From: Spirochaetales bacterium
GTDB lineage: Bacteria > Spirochaetota > Spirochaetia > DSM-2461
Assembly (NCBI GenBank): GCA_016936555.1
Contig: JAFGXR010000035.1
Span: 1-51,163, forward strand
Reading direction: 5' to 3'
DNA: 51,163 bases
Shown: in pieces, positions 15,868 to 22,961 of the stretch
Layout: every line of letters begins with the position of its first letter
Numbering within the stretch: position 1 is the first letter of the stretch
Notes under the pieces: model-generated
Databases searched by the model: none
The model's input: the letters and a program-made list of their open reading frames with translations, nothing else
What the model was told of the DNA's origin: nothing
Translations under genes and position numbers: made by a program

Positions 15868-16140
15868 ATGAATGATCTGTTCAAGGCACTGGCCGATCCG
15901 ACCAGGCGGGCCATTCTCGACGAATTGAAGAAAGGCGATAAAAACGCCGGCGAGATTAAGGACTGCTTCAACATTACCGGAGCCTCCATCAGTCACCATA
16001 TGTCCATACTCCACAACGCGGGACTGGTGCTCCGGGAGAGACAGGGGCAGCAGATCATCTATTCGCTGAACACAACGGTATTCCAGCAACTGATCGAATG
16101 GATTTACAACATTAAAGGAGAAAATAATGAAAATCAATAA
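15868..16140 (+). CDS. ArsR-family autorepressor (SdpR-like)
   Basis: The 90-residue winged-helix protein starts MNDLFKALADPTRRAIL and has the ArsR recognition region GEIKDCFNITGASISHHMSI followed by the wing (LHNAGLVLRERQGQQIIYS). No metal-binding cysteine pair of the ELCVCDL type is present, which fits the SdpR-type autorepressors more than metal sensors. It is directly followed, with a 14-base overlap, by an SdpI-family membrane protein. In Bacillus subtilis SdpI sequesters SdpR at the membrane when the SdpC toxin is present. A GGGAGA site lies before the ATG, and the operator at 15814-15845 implies autoregulation. Confidence 0.92.
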   Translation: MNDLFKALADPTRRAILDELKKGDKNAGEIKDCFNITGASISHHMSILHNAGLVLRERQGQQIIYSLNTTVFQQLIEWIYNIKGENNENQ

Positions 16141-16765
16141 ACTGATCCTTGCGCTCATTGTTCTGTCTCTGGCAGGCACTGCAGCGGTCTACGGGAATTT
16201 ACCCGATAAAATAGCTCTTCATTTCAATATCAGCGGGGAGGTTGATCGATGGGGCGGCCGCGCTTCGGTCTGGCTGACAACGGCCATACCGCTGGCGGTT
16301 TATCTGCTTATGGCCTATGTACCCCGGATAGACCCCCGGAAAGACAGTTATGAGAAGCATATGAGAGGCTTCACCATCCTGGCCAACACCATCACCCTTT
16401 TCCTTATCGGTTTGAACTGGTTTATGATTCTCTATTCCATGGGATATAATCTGAGCATACAGATATTCGTCCTCTCGGGGATCGGGATACTCTTCATCGT
16501 GATAGGGAACTATCTTCCCAATGCCAGACAGAATTACACTTTCGGGATAAGAACCCCCTGGACACTGGCCGACGAGATCAGCTGGACCAGGACTCACAGA
16601 GCCGGTGGTATCGGTTTTGTAATAACCGGGTTCATAGCTCTGGCGGCGGCCTGGCTCCCCGGAGTACCGGCATTCATTATTTTTTTCACGGCACTTGTTG
16701 TGCTTATAGCGGGATTATTCGCCTACTCCTACAGGGTTTTCAAAAACAAGAGGCACGTAGGATGA
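16127..16765 (+). CDS. SdpI/DUF1648-family membrane protein
   Basis: The 212-residue protein has about six transmembrane helices: one at 5-23, four in the middle (51-66, 82-105, 110-132, 158-178) and one at 183-203. The N-terminal DUF1648 signature (GNLPDKIALHFNISGEVDRW) and the central SdpI signature (NARQNYTFGIRTPWTLADE) are both clear. SdpI gives immunity to the SdpC killing peptide in Bacillus and also acts as its receptor; most homologues outside Bacillus have unknown ligands. Its gene is coupled to the ArsR repressor gene and overlaps dtd by 4 bases. An AAAGGAG site is present. No sdpC-like toxin gene is near. Confidence 0.92.
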   Translation: MKINKLILALIVLSLAGTAAVYGNLPDKIALHFNISGEVDRWGGRASVWLTTAIPLAVYLLMAYVPRIDPRKDSYEKHMRGFTILANTITLFLIGLNWFMILYSMGYNLSIQIFVLSGIGILFIVIGNYLPNARQNYTFGIRTPWTLADEISWTRTHRAGGIGFVITGFIALAAAWLPGVPAFIIFFTALVVLIAGLFAYSYRVFKNKRHVG

Positions 16766-17214
16766 GAGTCATCATTCAGCGGGTTGCCCGGGCTTCTGTT
16801 GAAATCGAAGGCAAAATAAAGGGGAAGATAGATCGGGGGCTGCTGCTTTTTGCGGGTGTCGGTCCTGATGACAGCGAGGACGATGTGCTGTGGATGGCAG
16901 CGAAGATAGCATCGATGAGGATTTTTGAAGATAAAGCGGGAAAAATGAACCTCTCGGTCAGAGATGTGGAGGGGGATATTCTCCTGATCAGCCAGTTCAC
17001 ACTTTACGCTTCGACGAAAAAGGGGAACCGGCCATCCTTCAATGGATCCGCCTCTCCGGAAAAAGCTATCCCGCTCTATGAAAGCTTCCACCGGCAATTG
17101 ACAGCAATTATAGAAAAAGCTGTTCCTTCAGGCGATTTCGGAGCCCATATGAAGATAGATCTGTGCAATGACGGTCCCGTTACGATTATAATGGACAGCA
17201 GAGAAAGAAACTGA
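16762..17214 (+). CDS. dtd: D-aminoacyl-tRNA deacylase
   Basis: The 150-residue enzyme removes D-amino acids (and glycine mischarged on tRNA-Ala) from tRNA. The family's start (MRVIIQRVARASVEI), the SQFTLYAS motif at the active site, NRPSFNGSASPEKAI and the cross-subunit GPVT motif near the C-terminus are all present, so the D-chiral proofreading site should be intact. The ATG overlaps the sdpI stop (GGATGA). It is probably cotranscribed from the sdpR promoter and followed by amrS after 18 bases. Confidence 0.96.
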   Translation: MRVIIQRVARASVEIEGKIKGKIDRGLLLFAGVGPDDSEDDVLWMAAKIASMRIFEDKAGKMNLSVRDVEGDILLISQFTLYASTKKGNRPSFNGSASPEKAIPLYESFHRQLTAIIEKAVPSGDFGAHMKIDLCNDGPVTIIMDSRERN

Positions 17215-17232
17215 TTTCTCCGGGAGACGATT

Positions 17233-18249
17233 TTGATTGAAGCGCTTTATTATCAGAAAAAGGAGAACCGATCGGTCCGATGCCGCCTCTGCCCCCACAA
17301 CTGCCTGATAGAGGATGGGAAAAAGGGATTCTGCGGAGTCCGCCGGAATGAAGAGGGTATTCTCTACGCTCTCACAGACAGCCGGGTTGTTTCCATTGCC
17401 AGCGATCCCGTTGAAAAAAAGCCCCTCTATCATTTTCTTCCCGGAACCTCGGCTTTTTCTCTGGGGGGACTGGGATGTAACCTCATCTGCCGGCACTGCC
17501 AGAACCACGAGATATCCCAGTCCCGCGATGATGAGGCAATCGGTAAACTCTACACACTGGAACCGGCTAAAATCATCCGGGAAGCTCTGGACCGGAATTG
17601 TGCCATGATAGCCTGGACTTACAACGAGCCGACGATCTGGTACGAATATATCAGTACGACAGCACGGCTGGCCCGCAAAGCCGGACTGAAAACCGTACTG
17701 ATAACCAACGGCGTTATCAACAGAGAACCACTTGGGGAACTGCTTCCTCTGATCGATGCCTACAGGGTCGATATCAAGGGTTTCTCCGATGAATTTTACC
17801 AGTCACTTACGGGTTTTCCCTTTCTGGAAATCGTAAAAAGGAGCGCCGAATCGGCCTTCGACACAGGGGTTCATCTCGAACTGGTCACCAATATTATTCC
17901 GGAAATGAATGATGGAGAGGATCAGACTGAGAATCTCATTCTCTGGATCAGAGACAGACTTTCCCCCTCAGTACCCTGGCACGTGACAGCCTATCATCCG
18001 GCCTATAAAATGAACAGGAGCGCCACGACGCTGTCGGCACTGGAAACTATCAGAAAACGGGGACTCGATGCCGGACTGAAACATATATACCTGGGTAATG
18101 TATACAGCTCTGCAGGATCTGATACGGTCTGCCCCTCCTGCGGGACAACCCTTATCCGCCGGACAGCATTTTCCGTCATTGAAAACATCATGGACAGGGA
18201 CAGCTGCCCCCGCTGCGGCCATAAACTGGAAATGTTTCAATATATGTGA
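17233..18249 (+). CDS. amrS: AmmeMemoRadiSam-type radical SAM protein
   Basis: The 338-residue protein has an N-terminal cysteine motif (CRLCPHNCLI then GFCGVR), the radical SAM [4Fe-4S] motif C-x3-C-x2-C (GCNLICRHCQN), the barrel with AWTYNEPTIW and YRVDIKGF, and a C-terminal zinc ribbon (CPSCG and CPRCG). This layout matches AmrS proteins, which are often clustered with AMMECR1 and Memo genes. The reaction is unknown; related pyruvate-formate-lyase activating enzymes are the closest characterised class. Neither partner gene is in this window, so it is an orphan here. The start is TTG at 17233 with a GGGAG site 6 bases upstream. Confidence 0.9.
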   Translation: MIEALYYQKKENRSVRCRLCPHNCLIEDGKKGFCGVRRNEEGILYALTDSRVVSIASDPVEKKPLYHFLPGTSAFSLGGLGCNLICRHCQNHEISQSRDDEAIGKLYTLEPAKIIREALDRNCAMIAWTYNEPTIWYEYISTTARLARKAGLKTVLITNGVINREPLGELLPLIDAYRVDIKGFSDEFYQSLTGFPFLEIVKRSAESAFDTGVHLELVTNIIPEMNDGEDQTENLILWIRDRLSPSVPWHVTAYHPAYKMNRSATTLSALETIRKRGLDAGLKHIYLGNVYSSAGSDTVCPSCGTTLIRRTAFSVIENIMDRDSCPRCGHKLEMFQYM

Positions 18250-18301
18250 TTTATCTGTCACGCGCTTTGATTTTCTGCATATTTGATAGTAATATACTCA
18301 T

Positions 18302-18484
18302 ATGGATATCAAAAAGTACAAGCGGATATACGACGAGATATGGCCCTACGCCCAGACTTTTAAACTCGATCTGAAACAGGAGTGTCTGGACAAGGGGATT
18401 CCGGAACCGCTTATCGAAAAATTCATGGCAGCGGACAGTCAGATCGACTATCTGACGGAAATCGACGAGCGATTCAGACGCTGA
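18302..18484 (+). CDS. Small protein of 60 residues, unknown function
   Basis: The protein (MDIKKYKRIYDEIWPYAQ at the start) is predicted to be a helical protein of mixed charge with no membrane segment or cysteine pair. I do not recognise it. The start has no Shine-Dalgarno; a TATACT box lies 3 bases before the ATG, so the transcript might be leaderless. The last 11 bases overlap the end of the convergent GNAT gene. The amino-acid composition and intact frame make a real gene plausible but not certain. Confidence 0.55.
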   Translation: MDIKKYKRIYDEIWPYAQTFKLDLKQECLDKGIPEPLIEKFMAADSQIDYLTEIDERFRR

Positions 18485-18965
18485 TTATCTTTTCCCAGTA
18501 ACCCACATCAATCCACTTCCCGAATTTGAACCCGACTTCGTGAAAATGTCCGCATTTTGAAAATCCCAGATTTTCATGGAGCCCCGTACTCCCGCTATTG
18601 GGAAGGGCTATGACGCCGTAGAGGCAATGAGCGCCCCTATCCTCCATGGCGCGGATAAGATGATTATAGATCTGGCGGCCGAAGCCTTTTCCGATCCGGT
18701 CCTTATGAACGTAAACGGTGAGTTCCGCGGAAAAACGGTAAGCGGAGCGGACTCTCCAGGGCGACGCATAGGCATAGGCGACCACTTCGCCTTCCTCTTC
18801 GAGAACAAACCAGGGATGGGTAGAGGTGATTTTCTCTATGCGCCCTGCCATATCCTCTTCACTTACAACTTCCTCTTCAAAAGTTATAACCGTTTCTCTG
18901 ACATAATAGTTGTAGATGCCGCATAGGGAAGCGGCATCGCTCTGTTTGACCGGCCTGATATTCAT
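18474..18965 (-). CDS. GNAT acetyltransferase, phosphinothricin-acetyltransferase type
   Basis: The 163-residue protein starts MNIRPVKQSDAASLCGIYN and shows the PAT/YwnH-like layout: TVITFEEEVVSEEDM, GEVVAYAYASPWRVRSAYR, the acetyl-CoA binding loop DRIGKGFGRQIYNHL and the ending GFSKCGHFHEVGFKFGKWID with the VGYW motif. Relatives N-acetylate phosphinothricin, methionine sulfone/sulfoximine or similar amino acids; the natural substrate here is unknown. It follows the STAS gene by 17 bases in the same direction, and its start has only a weak binding site. Confidence 0.92.
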   Translation of the reverse strand: MNIRPVKQSDAASLCGIYNYYVRETVITFEEEVVSEEDMAGRIEKITSTHPWFVLEEEGEVVAYAYASPWRVRSAYRFSAELTVYVHKDRIGKGFGRQIYNHLIRAMEDRGAHCLYGVIALPNSGSTGLHENLGFSKCGHFHEVGFKFGKWIDVGYWEKIISV

Positions 18966-18982
18966 GGGTTGAGTGTAGCTGA

Positions 18983-19333
18983 TTATCTGTTGAAATAGAA
19001 GACCATATTGTCATCATTCTGATCGGAGTTGGTCCGGTAAGCCATGGACATAACATTCTCCAGATCCAGTTTCGCAAAGACAGCACCGAGCTGTTCCTTC
19101 GTCTCGTACATGCGAAGTGATTTCTTTCTCTCTTTCAGATAACTCTGGAAAAACACGAGGGAGCCGGCAGCTTCTTCGCTGAGATGTTTTATATTGGATA
19201 GGTCGAAAATGACCAGATTGTGTTCTTCTGATTCTTCATAAAGAGATTCCAGGGTGTTATAGAGATGGTTTTTATGAAGATCGGTTCCGCTGAAAATAAC
19301 AACCAGCAGATCATTCAGTTTTACACTTTTCAT
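18983..19333 (-). CDS. STAS-domain protein
   Basis: The 116-residue protein has the fold of an anti-sigma factor antagonist (SpoIIAA/RsbV-like): NDLLVVIFSGTD at the first strand, NLVIFDLSNIKHLSEEAAGSL as the characteristic D-x-S/T switch region, then alternating helix/strand. In place of the usual DLSxVxxIDSSG the sequence has DLSNIKHLSEEAAG, so the phosphorylatable Ser is at a similar but not identical place. Cognate kinase and sigma genes are not in the window. An AGGAGG site precedes the ATG, and a TATAAT box at 19401-19406 (minus strand) suggests its own promoter. Confidence 0.82.
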   Translation of the reverse strand: MKSVKLNDLLVVIFSGTDLHKNHLYNTLESLYEESEEHNLVIFDLSNIKHLSEEAAGSLVFFQSYLKERKKSLRMYETKEQLGAVFAKLDLENVMSMAYRTNSDQNDDNMVFYFNR

Positions 19334-19705
19334 CCTGTCCTCCTTGGATAGTATTTACCTGAAAATAAGCATGCAAGAATCATACCAGAGCTGAAAGTGC
19401 ATTATAGAGGACTTAGAGAACCGTTAAAACGTATTTCAGCAACTTTTTCATACAGGGAAGTACCAAACAAGCAATAATTCTTTACAACCTGAGTCATAAT
19501 GGCACAGAATCGCTGAATTTCAGAAAAAACAGGTCCGAAATTGACCTAAATCAATCGACCGGATACGGTTTATCTCAAGTGATTTCTCTTAAGGGACCAG
19601 TTTGAATCCCACCTCCCGAAGGGTACAATATCAAAAATAGGAAGCTCCCCGGAGAGGGAGCTGTTTTCAATGGATTGATAGAGTTTCAGAATTCTTCACG
19701 AAGTC
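19334..19705. other. Non-coding region between the STAS gene and the redox operon
   Basis: This 372-base region has the STAS gene promoter candidate (TATAAT at 19401-19406, minus strand), the terminator of the redox operon (19633-19662) and an FNR-type dyad TTGAC-CTAA-ATCAA at 19541-19554, one base away from the consensus TTGATnnnnATCAA. No gene is convincing here. Confidence 0.55.
19633..19662 (-). terminator. Terminator of the polyferredoxin operon
   Basis: On the minus strand AGCTCCC pairs with GGGAGCT across a 6-base loop (19643-19662), followed by TCCTATTTTTG. It lies 43 bases after the stop of the gene at 19706-20434. Confidence 0.75.
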
Positions 19706-20434
19706 TCACAGACTGTCGAGCAAATCCTGCAGCGGGTCCTTTACAGTGGAAAACTCGATACCCTTTTCCATACAGAAATCCCGGACAGTCTGAGTTCTGG
19801 GACCGGCATCCATCTGCAGGACCGATTCGACCTGTTCAGCTGTCAGTCCCCAGTCGTAGAGCTCGGCGAAAGTGGTTTTTCCCTTTATTTCCGCCAGTAC
19901 GGTTTCATCGTGGTCTTCCGTTGCGGCAGCGGCGGATTCCCCTGTAAAATTGTCCAGTGTAACGGATTTTGCTTCCGCTGCGGCCAGTTCATCGGCCGAC
20001 TGGGCCCCTTCCTTTCTCAGGATAGCGATGGCGGGACGGGGCAGAGCCGTATCCTCTTCCGGAGTATAAGGCAGACCTTTATACAGGGCGACAAAATAAC
20101 GCATGCTGTCGGTTCCGATTTCCATGCCGTCTATGATACCGAATGTATCTTCGAAGACTTTAATCTCTATGGCTTCGGGATTTTCCTCACCGGACAAGCC
20201 GAAAGCGGCGGCGAGAGTTTCCACGGGAATGGCGAAGGTATTCTCGATATCCTGGAAGGAGTAGGATCCCCGGATATCGGCGGGATTGTATTCACCTGCG
20301 AAATCCCCCGTTTCGTATTTTACCGGCTCCTTGGAACTTTCCGTCGCCCAGTAACCTGTTGCAACGGAGATGACGATTCCTCCGATCATAAGGACGATAA
20401 ATGTCAGACCGGCTGTCAGACCTTTAATTTTCAT
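19706..20434 (-). CDS. Membrane-anchored protein paired with a NapH-like polyferredoxin, two-repeat structure
   Basis: The 242-residue protein has one N-terminal membrane segment (about 8-28, uncleaved anchor likely) followed by two copies of a short helical module, recognisable as I-(R/K)-G-x-(Y/T)-(S/T)-F-x-(D/E)-(I/L) at residues about 53-65 (IRGSYSFQDIENTF) and 188-200 (IKGKTTFAELYDWG), joined by an Ala/Glu-rich linker. No cysteine cluster or haem motif is present, apart from one Cys near the end. I do not recognise a named family. Its start overlaps the end of the NapH-like gene by 11 bases, so both products should be made in equal amounts and work together in a membrane redox complex. 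A GGGGAAAAG site precedes the ATG. Confidence 0.78.
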   Translation of the reverse strand: MKIKGLTAGLTFIVLMIGGIVISVATGYWATESSKEPVKYETGDFAGEYNPADIRGSYSFQDIENTFAIPVETLAAAFGLSGEENPEAIEIKVFEDTFGIIDGMEIGTDSMRYFVALYKGLPYTPEEDTALPRPAIAILRKEGAQSADELAAAEAKSVTLDNFTGESAAAATEDHDETVLAEIKGKTTFAELYDWGLTAEQVESVLQMDAGPRTQTVRDFCMEKGIEFSTVKDPLQDLLDSL

Positions 20435-21263
20435 CTTTTCCCCCTTTCAGAGCGGCTGTGTTGAATTCGAGAGTTCCGGCAACCGGGCAGACTCCGTCGG
20501 TCGATGTGCATTCGAAGCAGCTGATGCACTGATGGTTTATTACCTTGCTTTGTCCGGAAACAGGAATATTCATGGGACAGGCTTTATCGCAGGCGCTGCA
20601 GCTGATACAGGTATCGGCATTCCGCCTGAGTCCGAAAATCCGGATGAGGTTGAACAGCCCGAGTACCGCGCCGTAGGGACAGGCGTACTTGCAGAAGGGC
20701 CTTTCGACAAAGAGGGAGAGCAGCACGACGAGAAACAGAGCGATAAATCCCGTTACGGCGACTTCTCCAGTCCAGAACTGAAAAAGGGCGTAATAGGGAT
20801 CGAAATCGGCAAAAAGGATTTTCCCCGACCAGGCGGTTATGAAAACGGCCCAGATTAAAACCAGATATCTGAGGAATCGGAGATACTTATCAAATTTGTA
20901 GGGGATGAACCTGTTGTATTTCTTTTTGAAGATCTTTCTGCCCAGAGCGCCCAGCCACTCCTGAAAAGTTCCGAAAGGACAGATCCACCCGCAGAATATC
21001 GGCCCGACGAGAATGGCCGCTCCGAAAACGATAAGCATGAGAACCAGGCTTGACTCGTGAATTTTCTGGACAAATGTTCCGGTCGTAATCAGATTGTAGA
21101 TCGTAACGACTCCCCCGAAGGGGCAGACGGCATGAAGCGAAGCTTCCGCCACAAAGGGAATGGCCATTCCCGATTCCGCAAGGGTGTGATTGACGGCAAT
21201 CAAGGCTGCGAGAACGAAGAAAGCAATCTGGATCCACCGGCGCGCTTTGACTTTTTTTTTCAT
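20424..21263 (-). CDS. NapH/YccM-like membrane polyferredoxin
   Basis: The 279-residue protein has about five membrane helices and two C-x3-C-P motifs on the cytoplasmic side (FCGWICPFG and FCKYACPYG), both typical of the NapH/MauN/RdxA group. Two ferredoxin-type [4Fe-4S] cluster motifs follow (CISCSACDKACP and CISCFECTSTDGVCP; the second is modified). Such proteins pass electrons from quinol to periplasmic reductases or factors for biogenesis. The acceptor is not in the window. It is coupled to the gene at 19706-20434. A possible promoter on the minus strand has TTGAGA and TACAAT about 19 bases apart in the divergent region up to 21360. Confidence 0.9.
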   Translation of the reverse strand: MKKKVKARRWIQIAFFVLAALIAVNHTLAESGMAIPFVAEASLHAVCPFGGVVTIYNLITTGTFVQKIHESSLVLMLIVFGAAILVGPIFCGWICPFGTFQEWLGALGRKIFKKKYNRFIPYKFDKYLRFLRYLVLIWAVFITAWSGKILFADFDPYYALFQFWTGEVAVTGFIALFLVVLLSLFVERPFCKYACPYGAVLGLFNLIRIFGLRRNADTCISCSACDKACPMNIPVSGQSKVINHQCISCFECTSTDGVCPVAGTLEFNTAALKGGKDEN

Positions 21264-21398
21264 TGCATGACTCCTGTTAGATTTGAGGCGGAGGGAACCA
21301 TAAATCCGTTCGCCATATTTTTATTGTAGTAGAACGAAGTCATTATTTCTCAATAAGTGTGAAGGAAATGTAAACCGCTTATGAAGAGTCTGTAGGTG

Positions 21399-21453
21399 TT
21401 GACTTAATAAAAAATAAAAAAATATAGAAAGTGAGTTGATATTTTTTTATCAA
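21399..21453 (+). promoter_or_regulatory. Predicted nox promoter with Rex-like dyad
   Basis: TTGACT (21399-21404) and TATAGA (21423-21428) are 18 bases apart. Just after the -10 element, TTGATA and TATCAA (21436-21453) form an 18-base dyad with six T in the centre. The TTG...CAA ends and the size resemble Rex operators, which sense NADH/NAD, but the inner bases differ. A second dyad, TAGTAA-tgg-TTACTA, lies at 21464-21478. Confidence 0.55.
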
Positions 21454-21488
21454 TATCGTAATTTAGTAATGGTTACTATTATTAGCCT

Positions 21489-21516
21489 TTGCGAAGAGAG
21501 ATTAGCTCTTTCGCAA
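21489..21516 (+). repeat. Leader hairpin 1 of nox
   Basis: TTGCGAA (21489-21495) pairs with TTCGCAA (21510-21516) around a purine-rich loop. It would form in the nox leader transcript upstream of a larger hairpin at 21539-21568. Confidence 0.5.
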
Positions 21517-21538
21517 TGGCTGCCAAACTTAAAAAAAA

Positions 21539-21568
21539 GGAATCGGTGTTTTGGAAAACACCGATTCC
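21539..21568. terminator. 14-bp perfect hairpin directly before the nox ribosome binding site
   Basis: GGAATCGGTGTTTT (21539-21552) is perfectly complementary to AAAACACCGATTCC (21555-21568) with GG between them. On the minus strand the hairpin is followed by TTTTTTTT, which makes it a typical Rho-independent terminator for antisense transcription out of nox. On the plus strand it is a stable leader hairpin ending 3 bases before the GCAGGAG site. Confidence 0.8.
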
Positions 21569-21583
21569 TGCAGGAGATATAAA

Positions 21584-22921
21584 ATGAAAATTGCCGTAAT
21601 CGGATGCACACACGCCGGGACCGCCGCTATTGTCAACGCCGCGAAGCTTTATCCCGATGCTCAAATAACAGTATACGAAAGAAATAACAATATATCCTTT
21701 CTGTCCTGCGGAATAGCTCTGTATGTGGGTGGATTCGTCGAGGACCCCAACGGACTTTTCTACAGCTCACCGGAAAAACTGGTTGAACTGGGAGTCGATA
21801 CGAAAATGGAACACGAAGTTCTCGGCGCCGATCTGGACAGAAAAATGCTGCGGATAAGGAACCTCAGAGAGAATAGAGAGTTTGAAGATCATTACGACAA
21901 GCTGATCATCACCACCGGTTCCTGGCCACTGACTCCCCCCATAAAAGGAATCGATCTGCAGAATATCGTTCTGTCCAAGAACTTCGATCACTCCAACGTG
22001 ATTATCGAAAAATCCAATAAGGCGGAAAAAATCGTCGTTATCGGCGCCGGTTATATAGGGGTAGAGCTGGTAGAAGCTTTCCGGCACAAGGGCAAGGATG
22101 TGACGCTTATCGACGCCGAAGAGAGGGTTCTCAGCCGCTATCTCGATAAGGACAATACCGATGCGGCCGAAGCGGCCCTGAAAGCCGAAGGGATCAAACT
22201 GGCCCTCAGCCAGACCGTTCAGTCCTTCGAGGGTACCGACGGGAAAGTGAACAAGGTTGTTACGGACAAAGGGGAATACGAAACGGATCTGGTTATACTC
22301 TGCATCGGGTTCCGTCCCAATACGGGACTCTTTAAAGACCAGCTGGAAATGCTCGGAAACGGCGCCATCGTCGTGGACCGCTATATGAGGACCAGCCGGG
22401 AAGATGTCTTCGCCGCAGGCGACAGCTGCGCCGTTATTTTCAATCCGACCGACAGCTCGAGATACATCCCGTTGGCCACCAATGCGGTGCGCATGGGAAC
22501 TCTCGTGGCGAGGAACCTGATGGAGCCGAAGGTCCGCTATATGGGAACACAGGGCACTTCGGGAATCAAGATCTACGATCTGAATATTGCCTCTACGGGC
22601 CTTACCGCCGCCGCGGCGGCAGGAGAAGAACTGGATGTCGATTCGGTTACCATAGAAGAGAACCACAGGCCGGAATTCATGCCCGACTTTGAAAAAGTGA
22701 GGCTGACTCTCGTTTACGAGAAGGAGAGCCGGAGGATCGTAGGAGCCCAGCTCCGGTCCAAAATCGACCTGACCCAGTCCATCAACACCATCTCGGTCGC
22801 CATTCAGAACAGAATGACGCTGGCCGAACTGGCGCTGACGGACTTCTTCTTCCAGCCCCACTACAACAAGCCCTGGAATTTTATCAACCAGGCCGCTCTG
22901 GCGGGGATGGATAAGGAATAG
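21584..22921 (+). CDS. nox: NADH oxidase / CoA-disulfide reductase family flavoprotein
   Basis: The 445-residue flavoenzyme belongs to the NADH oxidase/peroxidase/CoA-disulfide reductase group. The redox-active cysteine is C42 in SFLSCGIALYVGG, as in the water-forming NADH oxidases; FAD binds at the N-terminal IAVIGCTHAGTAA, NADH at the second dinucleotide fold (VVIGAGYIGVELVEAF, about 153-170) and FAD again at DVFAAGDSCAV. The dimerisation domain fills the last 120 residues. In host-associated spirochaetes such as Brachyspira nox protects against oxygen; the same role fits an oxygen-tolerant anaerobe here. I use the ATG at 21584, preceded by GCAGGAG; an upstream TTG at 21551 lies in the leader hairpin. 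Members differ in activity (oxidase, peroxidase or CoA-disulfide reductase), which the sequence does not settle. Confidence 0.92.
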   Translation: MKIAVIGCTHAGTAAIVNAAKLYPDAQITVYERNNNISFLSCGIALYVGGFVEDPNGLFYSSPEKLVELGVDTKMEHEVLGADLDRKMLRIRNLRENREFEDHYDKLIITTGSWPLTPPIKGIDLQNIVLSKNFDHSNVIIEKSNKAEKIVVIGAGYIGVELVEAFRHKGKDVTLIDAEERVLSRYLDKDNTDAAEAALKAEGIKLALSQTVQSFEGTDGKVNKVVTDKGEYETDLVILCIGFRPNTGLFKDQLEMLGNGAIVVDRYMRTSREDVFAAGDSCAVIFNPTDSSRYIPLATNAVRMGTLVARNLMEPKVRYMGTQGTSGIKIYDLNIASTGLTAAAAAGEELDVDSVTIEENHRPEFMPDFEKVRLTLVYEKESRRIVGAQLRSKIDLTQSINTISVAIQNRMTLAELALTDFFFQPHYNKPWNFINQAALAGMDKE

Positions 22922-22935
22922 AAGATGTTATGGGG

Positions 22936-22961
22936 GAATCGCCGGTCGATACCGGCGATTC
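22936..22961. terminator. Hairpin between convergent nox and lipoprotein genes
   Basis: GAATCGCCGGT (22936-22946) pairs perfectly with ACCGGCGATTC (22951-22961) around CGAT. The stem lies exactly between the two convergent genes and can serve both strands. T runs are absent, so termination may be weak or Rho-assisted. Confidence 0.65.

Noticed and set aside
19601-19630. T-arm-like sequence with TTTGAATCCC
   Set aside because: The T stem does not pair and no remaining cloverleaf is found.
21436-21453. FNR box at the nox promoter
   Set aside because: The half sites TTGAT and ATCAA are 8 bases apart, not 4 as FNR needs; the Rex-like reading fits better.
21551-21583. Longer Nox starting at TTG 21551
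   Set aside because: The extra 11 codons lie in a perfect hairpin, and the ATG at 21584 has a strong binding site and begins at the FAD-binding strand.
21767-22861. 364-codon minus-strand frame opposite nox
   Set aside because: The plus strand encodes a complete NADH oxidase with all motifs; the opposite frame has no domain.
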